A DNA stretch of 64,000 nt from Lunatimonas salinarum (GCF_017811155.1 NZ_JACVCV010000005.1:1-64000); one strand, 5' to 3'. Shown: positions 8,538-17,625, counted from the stretch's first letter. A program made the numbers and translations. Notes: generated by a model from the sequence alone, not told the origin.

Positions 8538-9480
8538 ACGCAGCCAATTCGCGGTACACGGCGCGTCGGGCCAGGTTTATCTCGCCCACCGGCTCGTGGT
8601 CTACCAATCCCATCCAGGGGGAAAACTCCAACGACTCACCAAAGGCCCGCCTTTCCGGTGTATCGAACACCTGTTTCGGCAGGGAGAGTTTCGCCACCGG
8701 TATCAACGGACCCTTCCAAACCCTTGAGGTATCGTTTAGAGGATGTTGGCGGTCGTTCTGATGCAGTTGCACATGCAGCGTAAACGTGTAATCTTTATCC
8801 TTCAGATCCATCTTTAATTGCTCCCGTAAAAAACCGGATGACCGGGTCTTGGTAAGTGAATAGGCCATTTCCGGCTGATCGGATTTGAGTACAAACTTGG
8901 CATAATGCTCAGGCCCCATGCGAAACGCCGCCCCTGAAAAATAATTCTCTGCCAAAAGGTTATCGTGCTTAGCGGAATATTTCAGCGTCAGAAACAAGCT
9001 GCGCCAATGCATTGGATTCAATGCGAACAAGATCCTGGGAAACACCCCTCCCAACACCGCTCCCATAGCCTTCCGGTATAAACGGATGGAGGAGGCCGAG
9101 AGGATAGGACTTGTAGTCAGCAGAAAATTCTGCGTTGGAATACCCAATGGATCTTGTTCTTCCAATAGTTCACCCGTAACATGAAGCACTTTGATCGCTA
9201 ATCCTCTACCCGAACGCCCCGTATCAGCACCGACCTTTGGCGGCGCATTGGACAAGCGCACCCACACATCGTAGGTAGCCGGCTGCTTAAAGAGTCCTAC
9301 CTTCAACGATTCGGGCAGATCTGAAAAAACGGAAAGCGTACCCCGGATACATCCGTGCATTTTGGGGTGAAAATTTCGCTTTCTGGGCACACCTGCGTAT
9401 TCCATTTTCAAAAAGGCCTTCATGGTCTTGATGATTGAAGTCAGGTCCTTTTGCTGTTGGGGGGTGAGTTCAGATTCCAT
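8521..9480 (-). CDS. Catalase-family heme protein (SrpA/allene-oxide-synthase-like)
   Basis: With the start at 9480 the protein has 319 residues. This start makes an 11-bp overlap with the upstream DyP gene; the longer frame to 9534 would add a non-conserved hydrophobic leader. It has the small catalase-fold pattern: FHPKMHGCIRGTL near 35-48 with the likely distal His, the conserved GLFKQPATYDVWVRLSNAPP stretch, RGLAIKV, and the C-terminal FSPWMGLVDHEPVGEINLAR segment. Proteins of this size lack the full catalase C-terminal parts and include peroxidases and fatty-acid-hydroperoxide enzymes rather than true catalases. It is last in a three-gene minus-strand operon and converges on the FAD oxidase. 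Substrate cannot be read from sequence. Confidence 0.87.
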   Translation of the reverse strand: MESELTPQQQKDLTSIIKTMKAFLKMEYAGVPRKRNFHPKMHGCIRGTLSVFSDLPESLKVGLFKQPATYDVWVRLSNAPPKVGADTGRSGRGLAIKVLHVTGELLEEQDPLGIPTQNFLLTTSPILSASSIRLYRKAMGAVLGGVFPRILFALNPMHWRSLFLTLKYSAKHDNLLAENYFSGAAFRMGPEHYAKFVLKSDQPEMAYSLTKTRSSGFLREQLKMDLKDKDYTFTLHVQLHQNDRQHPLNDTSRVWKGPLIPVAKLSLPKQVFDTPERRAFGESLEFSPWMGLVDHEPVGEINLARRAVYRELAAFRKEV

Positions 9481-10891
9481 CGAAATTCGAGATAAATTTA
9501 AGGGCTTTAAGTCCAGGAAAGAAAAAATAAGCACCGCCTCGTATTTTTACAAAGTTGGGTATATTTTCCAATCGCCTCCTTACCGGATAAGTAGGGATGC
9601 TAAACCGATCGGTAACGACCTGATCCTGATGATAATGGTTACCGATTATGGGATCCGCATCCTGTTCGGAACCACCGAACTTATGGAAATTCACCCAGTT
9701 GTTTTGTACAAATTCAAATTGCCTTCGGATATCTGTTACCATACAGATAAAATGAAGGCCTCGCTTCTTTCCATCATCGGTTGCCTTCATGAAGTCGGAC
9801 ACCTGCATGGTAGCTACCAGAGGATCCCCGTAGGGGCGTCCTTTTCGCAACATTAGGTGTTTGGCCACCATTTCTGTCGAATCCTTTTGGCTGGTTTCGG
9901 TAACTAGATGATCGCGTGGATTGGTGCGTCGGATGTGTGAACCTAATGGACATTTCAGCCCGGACCGATCTTCATCCCAATAGCCGAAGTCATTCTCATC
10001 AGACAAGGAAGGGTCAGGTGCCACGGGGCATCGCACCAAAGGGGAACCATCGGGCCACCGACCTACCATTTTAGCAGCCAAAGCGATGGCTTTGTCAGAA
10101 GATTCCGCCTGGGACTTGACGTAATCCCAAAACCTCACCACGTCCTGCTGCATTTGCCGGAAGACCAAATAGGTACCGTTCCGTCCCAAATCCATGAAGC
10201 CGGGATAATCGGGATGTGGTGAAAGCCCTTGAGATCCCGGTGTATGGCTAGGTACAACCGGAGAAGGGGCGTATTCGTCGTAAAGGTTCTTATACCCCAT
10301 GATAAATTCCCCAATAGGATACTTTGGGGCGTTTCCGAGGTCCTTATCTTTCACCAATTCCGCAATTATCGGTCTGGAGATATCGTCTCGAAAACCGAAA
10401 TGCTCCTTTTGATCGTGCAGCATCCCGGTAGGGAGTGAGGAATGCAACATCACCCTGAACAGCGAGGCCCTATTCAATTCGGACTCCACCAACTGATCCA
10501 GTGCCATTGCACTGGAAGCAAAGAGCATCACCAGCATGTGTACATCAGAAGAATCTCGGCCCCAGTCCCAGAAATCCGGCGCATGTTCCCCCGTATCTCC
10601 CAAGATAAACTGCCTATGCGGTTCGGTCATACCCTCCCGAAATTCCCTACTGAAGCTCGCTAATGTTTGATCAGGAACCCCCAAAAACGCCAGTCCGGAA
10701 TAGGTCAAGGCTACCTGACACGCAAACTCAGGCCGCTTATCTCCTGCGTGGGTCACCATTTTCACTAACTGCATAAAATAAGCCTTCGTCTCCTGAAGGG
10801 ATGAAAACCGCATTAGCAAATACTGCGCATGCGGCAGGTGCCCATGGCCCCGGATGGCGAGGCCTTGCATATCCGTTAGTTCGAGTTCCAT
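9470..10891 (-). CDS. DyP-type heme peroxidase family protein
   Basis: The 473-residue protein matches dye-decolorizing peroxidases. The distal motif is at 166-170 and reads GFRDD, where most DyPs have GxxDG; the catalytic Asp is kept but the final Gly is Asp. The proximal heme ligand region is GSHIRRTNPRD (about 317-327), with His 319 the probable axial ligand. The length matches the longer DyP classes. There is no Tat or Sec signal, so it is probably cytoplasmic. It starts 3 bp after the membrane-protein gene and overlaps the catalase-like gene by 11 bp, so the three are co-translated. DyPs use hydrogen peroxide to oxidise varied organic substrates; the local FAD oxidase could be the peroxide source. 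Confidence 0.9.
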   Translation of the reverse strand: MELELTDMQGLAIRGHGHLPHAQYLLMRFSSLQETKAYFMQLVKMVTHAGDKRPEFACQVALTYSGLAFLGVPDQTLASFSREFREGMTEPHRQFILGDTGEHAPDFWDWGRDSSDVHMLVMLFASSAMALDQLVESELNRASLFRVMLHSSLPTGMLHDQKEHFGFRDDISRPIIAELVKDKDLGNAPKYPIGEFIMGYKNLYDEYAPSPVVPSHTPGSQGLSPHPDYPGFMDLGRNGTYLVFRQMQQDVVRFWDYVKSQAESSDKAIALAAKMVGRWPDGSPLVRCPVAPDPSLSDENDFGYWDEDRSGLKCPLGSHIRRTNPRDHLVTETSQKDSTEMVAKHLMLRKGRPYGDPLVATMQVSDFMKATDDGKKRGLHFICMVTDIRRQFEFVQNNWVNFHKFGGSEQDADPIIGNHYHQDQVVTDRFSIPTYPVRRRLENIPNFVKIRGGAYFFFPGLKALKFISNFDGI

Positions 10892-10894
10892 CTG

Positions 10895-12214
10895 CTATAT
10901 CCTAAGTAACCACTCCCGTATTTCATCGTCTTTCATTTCCTTGAACAATCCCTCGCGAAATGCCCGGTTATTTTTTAGATTTTCTACGCTCAGCCCCTCA
11001 TTATAGGCATACCAACATTGAGTAATTTGCTGATGTGCCCTAACACCCTTCATGTATTCACTGCGATGGTTGTACTGCTTGTGTACCAGCCAACGAGTGG
11101 CAGGAAAACCAAATGCATGACTGAAAATAACCGCCATATTCATTGTCCTGCGTTCGCTGTCTACAAAATCATGGGCATAAGCCTCTGAAATATTGTCAAA
11201 AGTCGCAATGAAGACGAGACGCTTTCCATTGTCAGTCTGCAGCCACCTAGCTGTATGTACCGTGGGGATGTATGAAAAATAACGGATCAAGAATACAAGC
11301 CGTAATGAAACCGCTAAGAAAACCCGCCGAATCCATCCCTTTTTTAACGGAGCAATTACGGTCATTTCATTAATCACCGGATTGGTTTCTCGGGTCACGA
11401 TGTCCCGAACCCGCTCGTCTGATGCCGCCGTTCCGGGTATATGGGGGTTAAGTTCGTTAAGACGTAGCAAAAGGAACAAGATCAACATGGCTGCTACAAA
11501 TACCGGGAAGAACCAAACCAAAATATCCAAGACCATTCCATCCATGAAAAACCGAAGTATCAGAGAAATCAAGGATGATGACATCAGTAGGACAAACAAA
11601 CCCAAGGGAAATAACATACGGATCCTATCCCAGCGTACGCCTGGTATTCCTTGGCGGGCCCACTGAAGCTTTGGATGGTCCTTGACAAAATCTTCAATCA
11701 GCTGCTTCATCTCTGATGGGCTCCTTGAGGCCAAATCTACCGCTCTAGAACGATTAGTCAGGTGGTTAAACACCTCCTCCTTCAGTTGGGCTTCCTGATC
11801 TATATCCTGGGTCGCGACAAATTTAAATCCGGCATAGAAGGTATTGGGGATTGACTTTTTACGTAAAAAAGCCACCAAATCGACATTGGCATCGGCAGGG
11901 AATTCATCGCTCAATGAAAACACCTGCTGCATCTTCGTAGAAAAGCACCTAGCTAACTCCCGAAGATGGTTTTTGTGGTTTCCGACGTAACTAGTCATCA
12001 GTAGAATTCTTGCGGGTAGCCTTTCCTCACCAGCATAAACCTGGGTCGGCAGCACCAGCCAACTCAAAAACAAAACCGATGGAATTTCCTTTTGATAAAT
12101 TGACTTGCTTTCCCTCAGTTCACGGTTGAGTTGTTCGAGTAGCAGCGAAGCAGCGTCAATCTGTTCTTCCGCAATCTTAACTGTAACGGTGAGCCCTCTA
12201 TGAATCCTAGACAT
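10895..12214 (-). CDS. Membrane protein of unknown function linked to DyP and catalase-like genes
   Basis: I do not recognise a named family. With the start at 12214 the product has 439 residues. An in-frame ATG at 12301 would add 29 residues coded by very AT-rich, non-coding-looking sequence, so the shorter start is preferred. Residues about 70-150 form a soluble alpha/beta segment (ARILLMTSYVGNHKNHLREL...). Two strong membrane helices follow (about 220-240 and 250-275), with a weaker hydrophobic stretch near 325. The C-terminal ~110 residues are soluble and rich in conserved-looking His, Arg and Trp (IATFDNISEAYAHDFVD; VIFSHAFGFPATRW; CWYAYNEGLS). It is first in the operon with DyP and the catalase-like gene. 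A membrane anchor or lipid-facing partner for the peroxidases is possible; this is inference. Confidence 0.75.
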   Translation of the reverse strand: MSRIHRGLTVTVKIAEEQIDAASLLLEQLNRELRESKSIYQKEIPSVLFLSWLVLPTQVYAGEERLPARILLMTSYVGNHKNHLRELARCFSTKMQQVFSLSDEFPADANVDLVAFLRKKSIPNTFYAGFKFVATQDIDQEAQLKEEVFNHLTNRSRAVDLASRSPSEMKQLIEDFVKDHPKLQWARQGIPGVRWDRIRMLFPLGLFVLLMSSSLISLILRFFMDGMVLDILVWFFPVFVAAMLILFLLLRLNELNPHIPGTAASDERVRDIVTRETNPVINEMTVIAPLKKGWIRRVFLAVSLRLVFLIRYFSYIPTVHTARWLQTDNGKRLVFIATFDNISEAYAHDFVDSERRTMNMAVIFSHAFGFPATRWLVHKQYNHRSEYMKGVRAHQQITQCWYAYNEGLSVENLKNNRAFREGLFKEMKDDEIREWLLRI

Positions 12215-12435
12215 GAAAATGTTGGCGTGTTTGTCATAAATATAAAAAATAAAATAAAATATTTCAAAACCTTTTAATTTCAATCGTTCATTTTGACTCA
12301 ATGAAGCTATAAACTAGTTCCCTGTTTTGGCTCCGAGGTAAAAAAATACCTAATTAACCAAGCAATAGCCAAGAGGCCATCACATAGCGATCTAAAAAAA
12401 GGCTAGAAAAGATACGTACAACCCTGTTGCCCTAT

Positions 12436-12906
12436 CTATCTGACCTTCCCGGCCATGACACCGGTAATAGACAACAGATCGGCAACTTCCTTCTCTGTAA
12501 ACTCATAGGGCATCTTTTTGGCAATTCCCAATGTTCCATACAATTTACCTTCCAACAAAAGAGGAACGGTGATTGCTCCCTCCACCTTGGTATCCTTTGC
12601 ACCAGGCCTGACCACACCGGACTCATCCGTCTGTAAATTACATACTTGGACAGCTTGTTTTCTTTCGGCAGCGATGCCGGCCATTCCTTTTCCTACCGGT
12701 ACTACCGACATCTTAGGAAGTAAAAAATCGGGTACCCCAACCTGTGCCTCAAGCATTAATAAATCGGTACCGGATTCAAGGATATGAATGGTTCCCGTGG
12801 TGCAGTCAAAGCATGACAATGTCTCCTTCAACCAAGCTTCCCAGGAAAAATGGTCACTGCTCAAAATAGATTCTTTCAGGTGGGCAATCCGTGTCTGTGC
12901 ATTCAT
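12436..12906 (-). CDS. GAF domain-containing protein
   Basis: The 156-residue protein is essentially one GAF domain (about 20-156). Its core strands include TGTIHIL, the GKGMAGIAAERKQAVQVCNL segment and AITVPLLLEGKLYGTLGIAK, followed by the closing helix FTEKEVADLLSITG. Stand-alone GAF proteins bind small ligands or sense redox state; fRMsr-type methionine sulfoxide reductases are one known group, but the cysteine pattern here (positions near 33, 36 and 108) was not verified against that family. It is monocistronic and lies near the heme-peroxidase cassette, so a redox link is possible but unproven. Confidence 0.85.
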   Translation of the reverse strand: MNAQTRIAHLKESILSSDHFSWEAWLKETLSCFDCTTGTIHILESGTDLLMLEAQVGVPDFLLPKMSVVPVGKGMAGIAAERKQAVQVCNLQTDESGVVRPGAKDTKVEGAITVPLLLEGKLYGTLGIAKKMPYEFTEKEVADLLSITGVMAGKVR

Positions 12907-13292
12907 TTATTATCGTTCTAAAGGTTATTAAGAAGAACTCTTTATAGCGAATCCGCCCCCTTTCTTCCAAAACGCATACAAGCAAGAAGAAATAAAAGGA
13001 CAGACCCTTCCGGTTTAATACCCTAAAGATAGAAAAATCAATGCAGCAATTAAATTCAGACCTGGCATTATTAGCACTATGAAGTGCTTTATAAGAGAAT
13101 CTACTGGAATAACTCCGCAAATGGAACCATTTTTTCCATTCCCAAAACCACGTAAGTCAGTTGACAAAAAAAGCCATAACTACTACAAAGCGAGGTATTG
13201 TATTTTCATTATTCACTTCTGGCAAATTTCTTGCTATAAATTTTCTTTAATGTATTTAATTATTATATTTCAACCACAAGAACCCAATAACC
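12907..13292. other. Intergenic region between divergent GAF and META genes
   Basis: This holds the two divergent 5' regions. The last 100 bases before the META gene are strongly A/T-rich (TTAATTATTATATTTC) and likely contain its promoter, though no clean -33/-7 pair was found. No gene is supported here. Confidence 0.5.
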
Positions 13293-13838
13293 ATGAAAAA
13301 GCTCGTCATCATACTATCAGCTTTGCCTTGGCTGCTTGCTTCAATTGCCATTGCCCAATCCGAGCCTTATCCCTTGGATGAGGACGAGGCCCCTCTCCTC
13401 CCACATGTTACTACAGGTTCCGAACTCGAAGGATTATGGGAAGTACATTCCATCTACGATAAATTTCAGCCCTTCGAAGTACTTTTTCCCGGAAAGAAGC
13501 CCCGGCTGTATTTCGATATCATCAATGAACAAATCATCGGATTTACTGGCTGCAACAACTTCAGTATTTTCACTTCCCTACACGGTAACGTGATCGATAT
13601 CATGGGGTTTTTGGGAATGACCAAGGCTTGGTGCGATGGAGATGGTGAGGACATCTTTCTTACCTTGTTAAAATCCGCTCATACTTATGCCATAGACGAG
13701 GAGGGCCACTTGACATTTCTTTGCGGTAGCCTCGAGATCATGCGTTTAGAAAAGGTAAATGAATCGGACGATGATCACCCCTTTGGTCTGCCAACGATGC
13801 TCACATACAAAGAACCCACGTTTCTCTTAGCCGACTAA
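13293..13838 (+). CDS. Exported META-domain protein (HslJ-like)
   Basis: The 181-residue protein starts with a Sec signal peptide (MKKLVIILSALPWLLASIAIA, cleavage near AQS at about 21-23). A single META/HslJ-like domain follows, with the fold-defining GFTGCNNF at 83-90 and a late LTFLCGSLEIMRLEKV strand. META-domain proteins are small beta-rich envelope proteins with no enzymatic activity known; HslJ is tied to novobiocin tolerance. The C-terminal ~25 residues are acidic and extend past the domain. The end overlaps the convergent pncA gene by 12 bp. It is probably periplasmic. Confidence 0.8.
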   Translation: MKKLVIILSALPWLLASIAIAQSEPYPLDEDEAPLLPHVTTGSELEGLWEVHSIYDKFQPFEVLFPGKKPRLYFDIINEQIIGFTGCNNFSIFTSLHGNVIDIMGFLGMTKAWCDGDGEDIFLTLLKSAHTYAIDEEGHLTFLCGSLEIMRLEKVNESDDDHPFGLPTMLTYKEPTFLLAD

Positions 13839-14441
13839 CCGGGACTGGATTATTTTGGCGCCGGCCATCTTCATTTCGGTGATAGCATTATTGCTATCCT
13901 GCTCGGATAAGTTCACACCTTTGGTGGCGTCTTCGATCAGGAAAGTATCGAATCCTTCTGACAATGAATCGAGCACGGTAAACTTTACGCAGTAATCTGT
14001 AGCCAGCCCCGCTACAAACACTTGGGTCACCCGTTCCTTTTTCAAAAAATCTGACAGACCAGTATCCCCCATCCGATTGTTATCGTAAAACCCGCTGTAA
14101 GAGTCAACCAGCCTATTCGTTCCTTTTTGAAAAACACGTTTCCAGCGTGAACGATCCAAATCCTGATGAAAGTCAGCCCCCTCCGAACCTTGTACACAAT
14201 GTGCTGGCCATAGCACCTGATCCGCACCTGACAGTTTGATTATTTCCCCGGGCCGGGTGCCAGGGTGATTGACGGCAAAGCTGCCATGATCTGCCGGATG
14301 CCAGTCCTGAGTAGCCACGATTAAATCAAACTTGGGCTGTAGCGCATTGATTATAGGGATCACCTGATCTCCATCACGTACGGCTAATGCCCCTCCGGGG
14401 AGGAAGTCGTATTGAACGTCCACGATTAGTAAAGCCTTCAT
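13827..14441 (-). CDS. pncA: Nicotinamidase PncA
   Basis: PncA hydrolyses nicotinamide to nicotinate and ammonia for NAD salvage in the cytoplasm. The 204-residue protein has the expected isochorismatase-like fold with the triad Asp 8 (LIVDVQ), Lys 106 (FQKGTN) and Cys 151 (TDYCVKFT). Metal ligands are Asp 46 and His 48 in QDWHP, His 52, and His 81 in PAHC. The length is typical. It starts 2 bp after the stop of pncB, so the two consecutive steps of the pathway are encoded in one operon. The 3' end overlaps the convergent META-domain gene. Confidence 0.96.
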   Translation of the reverse strand: MKALLIVDVQYDFLPGGALAVRDGDQVIPIINALQPKFDLIVATQDWHPADHGSFAVNHPGTRPGEIIKLSGADQVLWPAHCVQGSEGADFHQDLDRSRWKRVFQKGTNRLVDSYSGFYDNNRMGDTGLSDFLKKERVTQVFVAGLATDYCVKFTVLDSLSEGFDTFLIEDATKGVNLSEQDSNNAITEMKMAGAKIIQSRLVG

Positions 14442-14443
14442 GC

Positions 14444-15925
14444 CTATTCTGTAATCTCTGATGGCTTGGTTTTGAGCACCAGATTGGTCCTTAGTTCGTA
14501 TAGCGACTCCTCCAACCCAACAGGGTAAATATGGGGATTGGTGAGTCGTTTGTGGGTTTTGTCAAATTGGGCCAGTCGATCGAGTGTACTTTGGCGGATC
14601 TGATGAATATCTGGTCGGTGATACACCTTCTCGCCCTGCCTGAATATCGGCACCAACAAGACTTTCTCCTCGGCTTGAGCGGGTTGGATTCGTTTGCGGC
14701 GAGTTGGATCGATCGGATCTATGATGGTTACTGTATCCTTTGGCCTCATTCCTTCCAAGTAAATCATATCCCCTATCGCCTTTCCCTTAACGAGGTATCG
14801 CTTTACATTGTGGAATCCAGGCACGTTGATCTTTATGGATTGTTGGGAAAGCTTAATCTTTGGTTGCCACTCACCGGAAGTATCCTTCATGGCAGACATT
14901 TTGTAAACAGCTCCCAATGCCGGCTGATCGTAGGCAGTTACCAGTTTGGTTCCTACTCCCCATACATCGATAGAAGCCTCTTGAAGCTTTAACGAGGTGA
15001 TGATATGTTCGTCCAAATCATTACTTGCAACGATCTTCACTTCCGGAAAACCCGCACGGTCCAAGATTTCCCTAGCCCGGTTACTAAAATACGCTAGATC
15101 TCCCGAATCTATGCGAATTCCTTTTAGCGACTTACCTTTGGCCTTCAATTGCTTGGCTATTTCAATGGCATTTTTTACGCCATTGAGCGTATCGTACGTA
15201 TCCACAAGCAGCACCGTATTATCAGGAAATGCTTCGGCATAGGCTTCAAATGCCGCCATTTCCGTGTCAAACGACATGATCCAACTGTGGGCGTGAGTTC
15301 CGGAAACGGGAATACCAAATAACTTTCCAGCCATCACATTGGAAGTGGACGAACAGCCGCCGATATAGGCTGCACGACTTGCAGCAAGTGCCCCGTCTAT
15401 CCCCTGTGCACGGCGCAGGCCAAATTCCAACACTGGATCTCCCTTAGCGGCCAATACAATCCTGGCCGCTTTGGTTGCGATCAGCGTTTGAAAATTTAGC
15501 ATGTTTAACACCGGAGTTTCCAAAAGTTGACATTGAATCAAAGATCCCTTTACTCTCAACAGCGGCATATTTGGAAATACCACCTCTCCTTCTTCTACGG
15601 CATCGATGTCACATGAGAATTTCATATCCCGCAGATAAGCTATAAATTCCGATTCAAAAGTCCGGGTGCCGTCGGAATTTTTAACCTCCTCCAAATAGCG
15701 GAGGTCGTTTTCTTGGAAGGAAAAATTACGACAATAGTCGATGACATAATCTAGCCCTGCGGCAACCGTAAATCCGCTTTGAAAGGGATTTCTTCGGAAA
15801 AAAAGTGAAAAAACCACCTCCTGCTCTGCCTTACCTGACTTCCAATAGGCATACGCCATGGTAAACTGATAAAAATCGGTAAGTAGGGTCAATGAGCCCT
15901 GATAAAGATCCCGGGTAATTTTCAT
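14444..15925 (-). CDS. pncB: Nicotinate phosphoribosyltransferase PncB
   Basis: PncB makes nicotinate mononucleotide from nicotinate and PRPP, the step after PncA. The 493-residue protein is full length for the long bacterial form. It opens with LLTDFYQFTMAYAYWKSGK (about 14-32), the conserved N-terminal signature, followed by NPFQSGFTVAAGLDYV (about 46-61). It carries the central GTHAHSW (about 208-214), with the His region used in ATP-coupled phosphorylation, and IRIDSGDLAYFS (about 275-286) for the phosphoribosyl site. It is first in the pncB-pncA operon. Confidence 0.96.
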   Translation of the reverse strand: MKITRDLYQGSLTLLTDFYQFTMAYAYWKSGKAEQEVVFSLFFRRNPFQSGFTVAAGLDYVIDYCRNFSFQENDLRYLEEVKNSDGTRTFESEFIAYLRDMKFSCDIDAVEEGEVVFPNMPLLRVKGSLIQCQLLETPVLNMLNFQTLIATKAARIVLAAKGDPVLEFGLRRAQGIDGALAASRAAYIGGCSSTSNVMAGKLFGIPVSGTHAHSWIMSFDTEMAAFEAYAEAFPDNTVLLVDTYDTLNGVKNAIEIAKQLKAKGKSLKGIRIDSGDLAYFSNRAREILDRAGFPEVKIVASNDLDEHIITSLKLQEASIDVWGVGTKLVTAYDQPALGAVYKMSAMKDTSGEWQPKIKLSQQSIKINVPGFHNVKRYLVKGKAIGDMIYLEGMRPKDTVTIIDPIDPTRRKRIQPAQAEEKVLLVPIFRQGEKVYHRPDIHQIRQSTLDRLAQFDKTHKRLTNPHIYPVGLEESLYELRTNLVLKTKPSEITE

Positions 15926-16231
15926 CTGTTTATAATTGATTCTTAATGGTCAAAACCTGTCCCTGTTTATCCGGCTACCTGTCCCGATCGGAATCAGGAG
16001 AATCGCTGCCTTACGGCAGGCAGGTCGGATGTTTAATAGTCGTTTTTTTAGTGGTCAGCCCAACTCCGTAGCGAAGGCAGGCATCGCTTTCCACATCACC
16101 CGTTTCGCTCCTTTGAATTGCGATTACGTTTTACGTATTTCAGTGCAAACAGAACATGAATATCAAACACACAGTCAAATTTAATTGATTTGTCCACAAA
16201 ACCCTTAATTAACGTCGCTAATTCCGATCCC
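15926..16231. other. Intergenic region between pncB and the EamA gene
   Basis: This holds the pncB promoter region and a palindromic repeat fragment (CTGCCTTACGGCAGGCAGG at 16006-16024) related to the dispersed repeat at 52.8 kb. No gene is supported. Confidence 0.5.
16006..16024. repeat. Partial copy of the dispersed palindromic repeat
   Basis: CTGCCTTACGGCAGGCAGG, followed by TCG, matches the CTGCCTGCGGCAGGCAGGTCG module of the longer copy at 52741-52866. A nearby CCCGATCGG resembles the second palindrome only loosely, so this is a partial or diverged copy. Confidence 0.55.
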
Positions 16232-17107
16232 CTATTTTCCGGAAAAACGAACATTAAGAATCACACCGCTCAATACCAGCAGCATACCGGTATAGGTGAT
16301 TAGATTGTATGTCTCGTCAAAAAACACAAATCCAAAAACCAAGGCGTAGACGATGCCTACATACGTGAGGCTGGCCACTTTAGATAGGTTGGCATTTTGG
16401 TAGGCCATGGTCATGAAGTACTGGGCAAACTGGGTAAAAACTCCAATGCCCAAAAGTAACCCCCAATCCCACCCCATAGGCTGCACCCATCCAAAATAAG
16501 ATATCAATGCGGCTACGGGAGTCGTTACCAAGGGAAAATAAAAAACGATCACCAATGGGTGTTCCGTATTCTTCAGCTTTCGGATTACATTATAGGCCAA
16601 CCCAGAAAATAAGGCTGAAGTAATCCCTATTACGAGAAAAATGGGATCGATACGAGGGTCAAAGCCTTCGATAACCAACACCCCGGCAAATGCTACGGCA
16701 AAGTATACAAACTGAATGGGCTTGACCCGCTCTTTAACAATAAAAATCCCTAATACCGAGGTGAATATCGGAGCCATATACTGAATGGTTACCGCACTTG
16801 CCAGGGGGATGTTCTGCAAGGTATAGAAAAAGGTGATTAACCCTACGGAACCTACCACACCGCGAATGATCAATAGTTTTCGGTTATTTCCGAAAAGTGG
16901 GATGCGCTTACTCTTTAGAACCAAGTAGGTAAATGCAAAGCTAAAAACCGATCTAAAAAGGATGATTTCTATGGCTGGTATGTGCGGAAGAAATTTTACC
17001 GTCACATTCATGAAAGCAAAAAACATACCCGCCAATAGCATGTGCTGAACGCTTTTTGAGCTCAATATCTCGGACGTTTTGGTGAAAATGAAGGGATCAT
17101 GATGCAC
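16232..17107 (-). CDS. DMT-superfamily EamA transporter
   Basis: The 291-residue protein is a ten-helix drug/metabolite transporter built from two EamA repeats (about 20-150 and 160-288). Each ends in a helix with the family pattern, such as ITFFYTLQNIPLASAVTIQYMAPIFTSVLGIFIVKERV and, in the second half, YVGIVYALVFGFVFFDET. Members export amino acids or other small metabolites across the inner membrane; the substrate cannot be assigned. It is monocistronic and divergent from the peroxiredoxin gene, with only about 60 bp between the two starts. Confidence 0.9.
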   Translation of the reverse strand: MHHDPFIFTKTSEILSSKSVQHMLLAGMFFAFMNVTVKFLPHIPAIEIILFRSVFSFAFTYLVLKSKRIPLFGNNRKLLIIRGVVGSVGLITFFYTLQNIPLASAVTIQYMAPIFTSVLGIFIVKERVKPIQFVYFAVAFAGVLVIEGFDPRIDPIFLVIGITSALFSGLAYNVIRKLKNTEHPLVIVFYFPLVTTPVAALISYFGWVQPMGWDWGLLLGIGVFTQFAQYFMTMAYQNANLSKVASLTYVGIVYALVFGFVFFDETYNLITYTGMLLVLSGVILNVRFSGK

Positions 17108-17170
17108 AATGGCTTTTTGGAGGCATTTTGTAAACCTTTGATTTGGAAGGTTGTTTACAAAAATAAAAAC

Positions 17171-17623
17171 ATGGCGCTAAAGATTGGAACCAAAGCACCG
17201 GATTTTGTATTACCGTCTACATCCGGAAAGCTTTTTAAATTGTCGGAAGATTGGAAAGGAAAGGGAGGAATCATCTATTTCTACCCCAAAGATTTCACCG
17301 GAGGTTGCACGACGCAGGCCTGTGAATTCCGTGACGAGTTTGAATCGTTTCGGGACTTGGACATCTCCATTGTGGGCATCAGCAAGGACAGTATAGCAAC
17401 CCATCACAAGTTTAAAAAAGAATATAATCTTCCTTTTGAACTGCTGGGTGATTCGAGGGGTAAAGTATGTAGGGACTACGACGCCTTGATCCCGTTGGTG
17501 CATGTACCCAAGCGCATTACTTACCTAATCGACGAAAAGCATGTGATTCGTGCCATCCATCAAGATATGTTCGATAGTAAATCCCACATTCGGGAAATGA
17601 TCGCGCAAGCTCAAAAAACCTAA
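17171..17623 (+). CDS. bcp: Thioredoxin-dependent peroxiredoxin (BCP/PrxQ-type)
   Basis: It reduces peroxides using thioredoxin. With the start at 17171 the 150-residue product begins MALKIGTKAPDF, as is normal; the longer frame from 17099 would overlap the divergent EamA gene and adds an unrelated leader. The peroxidatic Cys is Cys 46 in FTGGCTTQACEFRD, and Cys 51 is the PrxQ-type resolving Cys, five residues later. No signal peptide, so cytoplasmic. It is followed by a strong bidirectional terminator shared with gap. Confidence 0.94.
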   Translation: MALKIGTKAPDFVLPSTSGKLFKLSEDWKGKGGIIYFYPKDFTGGCTTQACEFRDEFESFRDLDISIVGISKDSIATHHKFKKEYNLPFELLGDSRGKVCRDYDALIPLVHVPKRITYLIDEKHVIRAIHQDMFDSKSHIREMIAQAQKT

Positions 17624-17625
17624 AA

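Noticed and set aside
16232-17171. Upstream Met at 17099 as start of the peroxiredoxin
   Set aside because: It would overlap the divergent EamA gene and add a leader with no family resemblance; the Met at 17171 gives the canonical N-terminus.
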